Below are positions 57,785 through 64,000 of a stretch of 64,000 bases of DNA, in pieces. Made by a program: the position numbers and the translations under genes. Location: positions 1-64,000 of the forward strand of contig CALJEK010000006.1 in NCBI GenBank assembly GCA_938074445.1, read 5' to 3'. This stretch comes from Candidatus Kryptoniota bacterium (GTDB lineage Bacteria > Bacteroidota > Ignavibacteria > Kryptoniales > Kryptoniaceae). The notes beneath the pieces are model-generated. The model worked only from the letters and a program-made list of their open reading frames with translations, ran no database searches and was not told the DNA's origin. Numbering within the stretch: the first letter of the stretch is position 1; every line of letters starts with the position of its first letter.

Positions 57785-58663
57785 ATGCGTCCAATTTTAT
57801 TTCAAATAGGTCCAATTCCTGTTTACAGCTATGGATTTATGATGGCGCTTGCATTTATAGTAGCGGATTATCTTCTCGCTAGGGAGTTTAAAAGATTGAG
57901 GTTGAATGTAAGTTATGCTAATGAGATGTTGGTTTTAGCGATTGTTTCTGGGATTGTGGGCGCCAGACTTTTATATTTGATCGAAAACCTCGATGATTTT
58001 TTAAAAGCACCGCTTGAAATGCTCTTTTCTGCTGGTGGTTTGACTTGGTATGGAGGTTTTATTGCTGCCTTTATAGTTTTATTTATTTATGTAAAACGGA
58101 AAAAACTGCCTGTTATGAAGGTGCTGGATGCCATTGCTCCAGCAGCTGCTCTCGGGTATGGGATTGGCAGAATTGGTTGCCACCTTTCTGGCGATGGGGA
58201 TTATGGCATTCCAACTTCATTACCTTGGGGTACAATTTATGCCAACGGAACATTAAAACCCACATATGCCTTGCGCAATTATTTTGAAAGATACCCCGAG
58301 CTCGCAGATAAATACGGTTATTGGGAAAAAGCCTCGAAAGTTATCGGCGAAGATAGATTTGGGATAATCACAGAATTTGATACCTTTATAAAGTTGCATC
58401 CAACGCCGATATACGAGTTTATCTTAATGGTTTTAATCTTTATCCTTCTGTTGATATATAGAAAGAGGGTTAAATATTCGGGAGAATTGTTTGGCTTGTA
58501 TCTAATTTTTTCTTCAATTGAAAGATTCTTCATTGAATTCATTCGCCTAAATCCACCGCTTCTTTGGGGGCTATCCGAGGCGCAGGTAATTTCTATTATT
58601 ATTTTTGTTTTGGGGATTATTTTACTCAAACAATTAAGCAAATCTAAAAAAAACAACCAGTAA
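57785..58663 (+). CDS. lgt: Prolipoprotein diacylglyceryl transferase
   Basis: Integral membrane enzyme that attaches diacylglycerol to the lipobox cysteine of prolipoproteins. Seven hydrophobic helices; the Lgt signature GRIGCHLSGDGDYG is present, as are GGLTWYGGFIAA and HPTPIYEF. The 292-residue length is typical. It is the enzyme needed to lipidate proteins such as the GH13 lipoprotein at 7484. It starts 3 bases after the hypothetical gene and is followed by a small membrane protein. Confidence 0.96.
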   Translation: MRPILFQIGPIPVYSYGFMMALAFIVADYLLAREFKRLRLNVSYANEMLVLAIVSGIVGARLLYLIENLDDFLKAPLEMLFSAGGLTWYGGFIAAFIVLFIYVKRKKLPVMKVLDAIAPAAALGYGIGRIGCHLSGDGDYGIPTSLPWGTIYANGTLKPTYALRNYFERYPELADKYGYWEKASKVIGEDRFGIITEFDTFIKLHPTPIYEFILMVLIFILLLIYRKRVKYSGELFGLYLIFSSIERFFIEFIRLNPPLLWGLSEAQVISIIIFVLGIILLKQLSKSKKNNQ

Positions 58664-58665
58664 AA

Positions 58666-58869
58666 ATGATAACGCTCGGTAAAATTTTACAGGCAATCGG
58701 AATTGCTGAGACGATGATAGGTTTAATTGCAGGGCTACAAGGTAGCATGGCTCGTGAAATGACTTTCGCTGGGATTGGCTTGCTTCTTTTCATTATTGGC
58801 AGGTTAATTGAAAAAATCGGCTTGAGGAAAGATCGAAACTCATCTCAAAGTGACTCAATGAGTTCATGA
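58666..58869 (+). CDS. Small two-helix membrane protein
   Basis: A 67-residue protein with two hydrophobic segments (about 4-24 and 32-47) and a polar, Ser-rich tail. I do not recognise it. The ATG is 2 bases after the lgt stop, so it is likely translated with lgt. The last 25 bases overlap the 3' end of the convergent glycosyltransferase gene. Confidence 0.6.
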   Translation: MITLGKILQAIGIAETMIGLIAGLQGSMAREMTFAGIGLLLFIIGRLIEKIGLRKDRNSSQSDSMSS

Positions 58870-59975
58870 AATTTTTCAAATTCAACTTCCCAATTTAGCT
58901 CGTTCAATGCCACTTTACAATTTTCTTCCAACTCATTATACAGTTTATCATCTTTTAGCAAAACCTTGATAGCGTTCAATATGTTCTCTGGTTCCTCAGG
59001 ATTTACTAAAATACCAACTTTGTACTTTTCCACGATTTCTCTTATCTCCGGAAAATCGCTTGCCACGAAGGGTATTTGATGTTGTATATATTCAAAAATC
59101 TTATTTGGAAGGGAAAAAATGTAACTTTTCGAAAGTGGCTCAATAATGCATAACCCAATGACTTTTTTAACATTTGGGAGCAGAATATATTGTTCTGGGG
59201 CGTATGGACCAAAAATAAAAACAAAATTTTCAAACTGACGCTTTTTGATCTCTTTTTCTATCTCCCATTTTAACTCACCTTTACCTATAAGCAAAACTTT
59301 TAAGTTGAAGAATTCAGCCAAAAGTTTTTCAGTTATGCTGAAGTACAGCTTTAAACCGCGCCCTGGATGAAACAAACCGAAATAAACAAGCAGTATATCG
59401 CTGGAAGTAAAAAAATTCTCTGGCAACGTAAAAACTTTAGATCGGTCTTTTTTATGCGGAAGATTTCGAAGAACCTGAACTTTTACATTATAGAATTTAG
59501 TTGATAAAATTTCATAAATCGTATGATTAACAGTCAAAATTGCATTGCATTTTGAAGCAAAAAATTGCTCAAACATAGAGATCAATTGTTGTTTTAATTT
59601 TCTTCCGTGAAGTGAAGCAAGCGAGGAATAAAGCTCTCGAGAGTCGTATATCAACTTTGCTTTTCTAATCTTGGAAATTAACCATGCAACGGGGAGTGAA
59701 AAAAAATCCGAGGCAATTATTATATCTGCGTCAGCCTTTGGTATAAAAGAAACTGATTTTAAATAAAAGGTTAGAATTTTTGTGAATGCCTTTTTGTGGC
59801 TTTTTAGAATGATGTAAACTATATCTGGACTTTCGAAAGTCTCCTCGTCCGGCTCCTTTGTGCAAAGCACCCTAACGCTATAGCCCAAGTTAATCAGCGA
59901 GTTGTACATTTTGAAACTTCTTGAGTCGTGAGAAATATTTCCAAGAAAAACAATCAAAAAACTTTTGGATTTCAT
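58845..59975 (-). CDS. Glycosyltransferase family 4 protein
   Basis: GT-B fold glycosyltransferase of 376 residues. N-terminal domain: NISHDSRSFKMYNSLINLGYSV (acceptor side) and a DIIIASDFFSLPVAWLI segment. C-terminal domain: LVYFGLFHPGRGLKLYFSI, FIFGPYAPEQYILLPNVK, and the donor-site region LPNKIFEYIQHQIPFVASDFPEIREI. It probably adds sugars to a surface polysaccharide or LPS. It is last in the minus-strand operon with two barrel-protein genes, one base after the first of them. Confidence 0.87.
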   Translation of the reverse strand: MKSKSFLIVFLGNISHDSRSFKMYNSLINLGYSVRVLCTKEPDEETFESPDIVYIILKSHKKAFTKILTFYLKSVSFIPKADADIIIASDFFSLPVAWLISKIRKAKLIYDSRELYSSLASLHGRKLKQQLISMFEQFFASKCNAILTVNHTIYEILSTKFYNVKVQVLRNLPHKKDRSKVFTLPENFFTSSDILLVYFGLFHPGRGLKLYFSITEKLLAEFFNLKVLLIGKGELKWEIEKEIKKRQFENFVFIFGPYAPEQYILLPNVKKVIGLCIIEPLSKSYIFSLPNKIFEYIQHQIPFVASDFPEIREIVEKYKVGILVNPEEPENILNAIKVLLKDDKLYNELEENCKVALNELNWEVEFEKFHELIESL

Positions 59976-60884
59976 TCAAAGATTGAAATTGATTGTAATT
60001 ACATGCGAATCTGGGAAGTTATGCTCAAGAGGTGAAAAAGCATAGTGAATTGAAAATTTCCTTAACTCAACCCCACCACCAAATCTTAAATTTCCAGTTT
60101 CACAACCGGAGATATAACCCAAGTTTAGGTTAAAGCTGGATAGAAATTTAAAATTAATACCTATGCTCAACAAGTTCAATGAATCGTAAAATTTTCGCCT
60201 TGTTTCGGCATTTAGCAAAATATCTATGCCACTTGGAGCAATTGAATAACCAATCGATGCTCCAATTGATAATGTTGTTGGCAAATTAATATCAACATTT
60301 CTGAATTTTCCCTTAAAGCCGAAGTCCTTTAGTGAAGTTCCAGCTTGGAAGTTAAATTGCGAAAGTTTAAAGGAGTATAGAACCCCTAAATCAAAAGCAA
60401 CAAGGTTTGTTTCATCAATGAAAATCTTTTCAAAGATATATTTTATCGTTACCCCCGTTTTAATTTTTGTGCTTAATTTAGGGGATGCGGAAAGAAAAAC
60501 TCCAAAATCCCTCGCAGTGAATTTACCACTTGCTTCACCGGGACGTTCTCTTATCTCTATGTTAGATACGCTGAAAGAAGTTAAACTTAGCGCAAAGTTA
60601 AAAAAGTTTGTTAGGAGCGAAACTGAACCATAGAGAAATTTACCATCGACCATCCAATTGCGATATGTTATCAACACCGAGCTCTGTCTAAGCGCGCCAA
60701 GTCCTGCCGGATTATAATAAACTGTTCCAAGCTCTGGGGGCAACGCAACGCCAGCATCAGCTAGTGAAACTACTTTTGCATCAACGCCGATGGACAAAAA
60801 GTTAAATCCAGATTTACCGCCACTTAATAAAGTTTGAAAGCCAAGAAGTAATAGCGACATAATTATTTTAAAGTTGTTGCCCAT
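59976..60884 (-). CDS. PorV/PorQ-like outer-membrane protein 1
   Basis: Outer-membrane beta-barrel-like protein of 302 residues with a signal peptide (FKIIMSLLLLGFQTLLSGG). The N-terminal FLSIGVDAKVVSLADAGVAL followed by GTVYYNPAGLG is the PorV/PorQ family mark. Alternating amphipathic strands follow to a C-terminal VITINFNL. PorV is part of the T9SS cargo-handling shuttle, so this protein may receive T9SS cargo, but paralogs serve other roles. It is tandem with the gene at 60906. Confidence 0.8.
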   Translation of the reverse strand: MGNNFKIIMSLLLLGFQTLLSGGKSGFNFLSIGVDAKVVSLADAGVALPPELGTVYYNPAGLGALRQSSVLITYRNWMVDGKFLYGSVSLLTNFFNFALSLTSFSVSNIEIRERPGEASGKFTARDFGVFLSASPKLSTKIKTGVTIKYIFEKIFIDETNLVAFDLGVLYSFKLSQFNFQAGTSLKDFGFKGKFRNVDINLPTTLSIGASIGYSIAPSGIDILLNAETRRKFYDSLNLLSIGINFKFLSSFNLNLGYISGCETGNLRFGGGVELRKFSIHYAFSPLEHNFPDSHVITINFNL

Positions 60885-60905
60885 CGCGAGAACACAGAAT
60901 TTTCT

Positions 60906-61874
60906 TTATAATTTTAGTCCAAGAGTTAACAACTGCATTCCATAGGGCGAATATTTTTCAAATTTATACGCGTAATCAAAAAATACTACAAAATTGCTTA
61001 TTTTTCTATTTATTCCAAAGCCAAGAGAAAAATCTAAATAACTTTGAGAAATCTGCATCCCGCCTCTTATGGACAAATTTTGTTTAAACTTATCGGTTAC
61101 AAAATTCAGTGGATATAGCTCAGAACCAAGGTTAAAAAGTTTCTCTTTTCCTATATTGTCATATTCAACTGATGTTAATAAAATATCCTTGAGCGCATAG
61201 GTTAAGCCAAGCCTTGTTGTTTTTGGAAAAGTTTCAACTATTGTTCGTCCCTTTTCTTGATAAATTATTGAGGAATCCCATTTGTATTTTGCGTTGAGGT
61301 CATGAATGGAAGCACCGATTGTGAGGTTATCGCTAAGTTTAATTAAAACCCCAAAGTCAATCCCGAGAGTTTGGGTTTTCATTTCTCTATAAAGTTTATT
61401 ATAGTAAAATTTCAGCGACAATCCAGCGGAAAGTTTTTCTGTTATTTTATTTGAAAATGCAAAACCAAGTTGAAATTCGCTCGTGTTTAAAACTTCAATT
61501 TGATACCCATCGACATCCCTTGAATCTATATTTTTTACGCCAGCTCTGATCAGAAAGATTGAAAAACCAGCGGTTGGATATAGCGATTGAGTATAATGAA
61601 TGAAGTCAAGCTCTCTATCGAGCGACAGGATGCCCAAAGTAAGGGAAGCAGTTTTTGAATTTGAGAAAGTTAAGACAGCAGGATTATAGTAGCCAGTTAC
61701 CTCACCATAGATCATTGAATTCATAGCATTACTAAGTGCTATTCCTCTTGAGCCGAAACCTAACCTTGAAAAAGAAGCTATTGAAAGATTTTGAGCGATG
61801 ATGTTTCTCATAAAAAAGTTAAAGCACAAAAACAGTAGAAAAAATTTTTTATTGAACGACGAGTATTTTGCCAT
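60906..61874 (-). CDS. PorV/PorQ-like outer-membrane protein 2
   Basis: Second barrel-like protein of the same kind, 322 residues, with a signal sequence (FFLLFLCFNFFMRNIIAQ) and the family mark SRLGFGSRGIALSNAMNSMI...GYYNPAVLTF. The C-terminus ends LLTLGLKL, with an aromatic/aliphatic strand pattern. It overlaps the 3' end of the upstream BNR-repeat gene by 26 bases. The pair is likely an accessory of surface protein export or assembly. Confidence 0.78.
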   Translation of the reverse strand: MAKYSSFNKKFFLLFLCFNFFMRNIIAQNLSIASFSRLGFGSRGIALSNAMNSMIYGEVTGYYNPAVLTFSNSKTASLTLGILSLDRELDFIHYTQSLYPTAGFSIFLIRAGVKNIDSRDVDGYQIEVLNTSEFQLGFAFSNKITEKLSAGLSLKFYYNKLYREMKTQTLGIDFGVLIKLSDNLTIGASIHDLNAKYKWDSSIIYQEKGRTIVETFPKTTRLGLTYALKDILLTSVEYDNIGKEKLFNLGSELYPLNFVTDKFKQNLSIRGGMQISQSYLDFSLGFGINRKISNFVVFFDYAYKFEKYSPYGMQLLTLGLKL

Positions 61875-63384
61875 ACATCTCTTTATCGTCTATTTTAATT
61901 CTGTAAAAATATACGCCATTTGGAACAACGTTTCCAGCATCATCTCTTCCATCCCATATTTCATCGTATTCTTTTTTCCCGCTTCTTGGGGCATTTGAAA
62001 TAAGAGTTCTAACTTTCCTCATAGAGAAGTCGAAAATTTCTATCGTTACCTTGCTTTGTATGTTTTCAATGCTATAATGAATTCTGGAGACCTCAAGCCA
62101 GGGTGAAAATGGGTTCGGATATGCATAAGTTTTGTTTAGTCCCGCCACCTTTTCATATGTTCTATAAATTGTCCAGGTGTCCCCAAAGGTTATTGAATCT
62201 GTAAATTTAACAAGCCCATCAGAACTGCCAGCCCAAATTGTATCTCCTTGTACTCCAATTGAATAAAAAACACTTGTGTAAATAACATGGCGAGATGAAA
62301 GGTCTACTATTTTGCCAGCTTTTTCCCAACTTTTTCCAAAATCCTTTGTTCGCCAGAGTCCATTATCACTTACTGCGTAAACAATGGAATCCTTGAAAGC
62401 GATATTATGAACAAATTCACCAATTAATGTTGTTCGCCATGTATTTCCACCGTCTTCCGAAAAGCTCAAAGCTTTGTATTCATCTGGATCATTTGCATTT
62501 ATTGTTGCACCCCAAATTATGTTTTTTACTGTATCATTTGCATTAATTTTTTGATTTCCAAGAGCCACGACGAAATTCCCAGATATTGGCATAGATTGAT
62601 TTTGATGATTAAATTTCACCCAACTTATCCCACCATCTATTGACTTATTTATTCCGTCAGCTGTGCCAACCCAAATAATTGAATCATCAACCGAGATCAC
62701 TGAGAAAACGCGATGATTATAATTTTTCACAGGGTTAAGTTCGAAACTTAAAGAATCATTTGGGCTAATTTGATTTAGATTATCGGGCGGTAAGATAACA
62801 CGTTGCCAAGTTTTTCCCATATCAGTTGATTTCCTTAATCCACCCGCGAAAGATGCTATAAATATAGCGTCATCGGTTAACGTAATATCATATATTATGT
62901 TGTTAACCGTAGTCGTTATAGGTAAAGCCTTGATCTGATTTATCCCATATGCTTCGACGGTATCAGTTTTATCATCAATTGGTTGTTCTACTTTTGTCCA
63001 TGTTTTGCCACCGTCAATTGAATATACAAGACCCAGACCTTCTGGGAAGTAATTGTTATCTATCTTAACAGTTCGAGCAAGGGCAACCCAAATTATTCCA
63101 TTTCTGCATGCAATTGCGGAAATTTTGCTCTCCCCAAACTCAGGTGTTTTATAGTAATTTCTCCATGTTTTACCCCCATCAGTTGTTCTACTTAAACCTT
63201 TACTCGTGCCGATCCATACTGTGTCATTACAAATACAGATGTTTGTCACTATATTCCCAGCCGGCAAATCAGAAAAACCTGGCGATGATATATCTTGAGT
63301 AGGGGCTAATTGATACGTAATTTTAAGTTGTGAATATGAAAAATTTAGAATAGTGATCAAAAATATGAATGTTTTCACTCTCAT
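61849..63384 (-). CDS. Secreted BNR/beta-propeller protein with T9SS-type sorting domain
   Basis: Exported protein of 511 residues with a signal peptide (FIFLITILNFSYS). It carries several Asp-box/BNR repeats of the kind SxDGGxTW (LSRTTDGGKTW, SIDGGKTWTK, SEDGGNTWRT), which usually form a beta-propeller. The C-terminus is a FlgD-like Ig fold serving as sorting domain (YPNPFSPWLEVSRIHYSI ... EIWDGRDDAGNVVPNGVYFY ... KILVVQ). No sialidase catalytic residues are evident, so it is more likely a binding or scaffold protein. It overlaps the upstream gene by 4 bases. Confidence 0.85.
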   Translation of the reverse strand: MRVKTFIFLITILNFSYSQLKITYQLAPTQDISSPGFSDLPAGNIVTNICICNDTVWIGTSKGLSRTTDGGKTWRNYYKTPEFGESKISAIACRNGIIWVALARTVKIDNNYFPEGLGLVYSIDGGKTWTKVEQPIDDKTDTVEAYGINQIKALPITTTVNNIIYDITLTDDAIFIASFAGGLRKSTDMGKTWQRVILPPDNLNQISPNDSLSFELNPVKNYNHRVFSVISVDDSIIWVGTADGINKSIDGGISWVKFNHQNQSMPISGNFVVALGNQKINANDTVKNIIWGATINANDPDEYKALSFSEDGGNTWRTTLIGEFVHNIAFKDSIVYAVSDNGLWRTKDFGKSWEKAGKIVDLSSRHVIYTSVFYSIGVQGDTIWAGSSDGLVKFTDSITFGDTWTIYRTYEKVAGLNKTYAYPNPFSPWLEVSRIHYSIENIQSKVTIEIFDFSMRKVRTLISNAPRSGKKEYDEIWDGRDDAGNVVPNGVYFYRIKIDDKEMYGKILVVQ

Positions 63385-64000
63385 AAAACAGCCAAAAGAT
63401 GTGTTATAATGTTACTTTTGGCACCAGCTCTATCAATTGCTTGAAATTCAAATCTATAGGTGCCTCTCTGCGTGTTTGGCGGAAGCTGAATTATTATAGA
63501 GTAAATCCCATCCCCAGCCTTGTCATCCCCACTTATACCGCTTGAATTCCCATCGTCATACATTTGAAATGGATTTCCAGATGAAGGGGAGCCGTCAGGT
63601 TTAAAAGAGTTAAAGTAAACAGTTTTTATATCGTTTTCGCCGTCTGGGTCTGTAGCTTTTATCGTAATTTTTATAAGAATTGTTTGAGTTTGAAGGACAA
63701 CTGTATCGGGTGCGTTTAAGTCAGAAATTACTGGCGGGCGATTTCCACGATAAAGATTTAAGTTAAAGTAAAATTCATTGCTTGTGAAATTGCTTTTATC
63801 AATGGAAAAAATTTTTACATAGAAAACCCCGGCATCTTTCCTTTTAATATTAAATTCAGGTGTCCCATAAAAGGTTGAATCATTTATTCTACTTAGCTTC
63901 GTTTGGGTCAATGTAATTCCACGGTGGGGATTTATAACATAACAAAAAGTTTCGCTGATATCGTCTTGCCCATCTTTATCATAAACAATCGCTTTTGCTT
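63381..64000 (-). CDS. Partial secreted Ig/cadherin-like repeat protein, 5' end beyond window
   Basis: The reading frame is open to the right window edge. Upstream of a TTG at 63911, which is only an internal codon, it reads AKAIVYDKDGQDDISETF, so the start is outside. Two tandem repeats with a DxDGxxDI motif are visible (DKDGQDDI and DPDGENDIKTVYF), with MYDDGNSSGISGDDKAGDGI and a FQAIDRAGAKSN ending. This resembles repeat proteins that pair with T9SS surface proteins. The last four bases overlap the BNR-repeat gene, so it is upstream in the same operon. Confidence 0.8.
   Translation of the reverse strand, partial: AKAIVYDKDGQDDISETFCYVINPHRGITLTQTKLSRINDSTFYGTPEFNIKRKDAGVFYVKIFSIDKSNFTSNEFYFNLNLYRGNRPPVISDLNAPDTVVLQTQTILIKITIKATDPDGENDIKTVYFNSFKPDGSPSSGNPFQMYDDGNSSGISGDDKAGDGIYSIIIQLPPNTQRGTYRFEFQAIDRAGAKSNIITHLLAVL

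Noticed and set aside
61849-63384. Sialidase activity of the BNR-repeat protein
   Set aside because: Only the Asp-box repeats are visible; the arginine triad and catalytic acid/tyrosine of sialidases are not recognisable.

Overview
The window is AT-rich, very densely packed bacterial DNA, almost certainly from the Bacteroidota/FCB assemblage (Bacteroidota, Ignavibacteriota, Kryptoniota or a close relative). The reasons are three secreted proteins ending in type IX secretion (T9SS) type A or FlgD-like sorting domains, two tandem PorV/PorQ-like barrels, and promoters of the TTG-N20-TAnnTTTG type. Many Lys/Glu/Arg-rich proteins, a family B DNA polymerase and TrpB2 would fit a thermophile, but that is inference. 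There is no sign of phage, insertion sequence, CRISPR, tRNA or rRNA. No gene-free stretch exceeds about 175 bases.

Layout. 1-9753 (+): M16 protease, alanine dehydrogenase, a three-gene complex I fragment (nuoG-nuoH-nuoI), a LamG/T9SS surface protein translationally coupled to a GH13 lipoprotein, and a YjbQ-type enzyme. 9740-16289 (-): plsC-gatC-kdsB-pyrG-glnE operon. 16337-16753 (+): stand-alone B12-binding mutase subunit. 16750-20551 (-): rRNA m5C methyltransferase followed by the family B DNA polymerase. 20725-58869 (+): one uninterrupted 38-kb run. It contains sppA, an HU-like protein, a zinc-ribbon/TPR protein, a 31-residue ribosomal-type protein ending in the only clear terminator, S1/P1 nuclease, trpB2, gltX, def, fmt and a transporter. 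It continues with a metabolic cluster (HyuA-like protein, secreted esterase, two FAD oxidoreductases around a NanE epimerase, a DapB/Ord-like dehydrogenase), a lipid kinase, a GH94 phosphorylase, era, DUF1015, a radical SAM protein, an M14 peptidase, an EamA transporter, a T9SS M1 aminopeptidase, tryptophanase plus permease, a nucleotidyltransferase/pseudo-phosphomannomutase fusion, PTS IIA, hisS and lgt. 58845-64000 (-): an operon for cell-surface proteins and a glycosyltransferase, entering from beyond the right edge.

How the genes work together. Three themes stand out: peptide and amino acid use (M16, M14 and M1 peptidases, alanine dehydrogenase, tryptophanase with a permease), polysaccharide or sugar use (GH13, GH94, NanE cluster), and surface export through T9SS. 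Housekeeping translation genes (gltX, def, fmt, hisS, gatC, era) lie between them.

The observations most worth following are the FAD oxidoreductase/NanE cluster, the family B DNA polymerase operon, a near-identical 25-base leader element found before three unrelated genes, and the nucleotidyltransferase fused to a mutase domain that has lost its catalytic residues.
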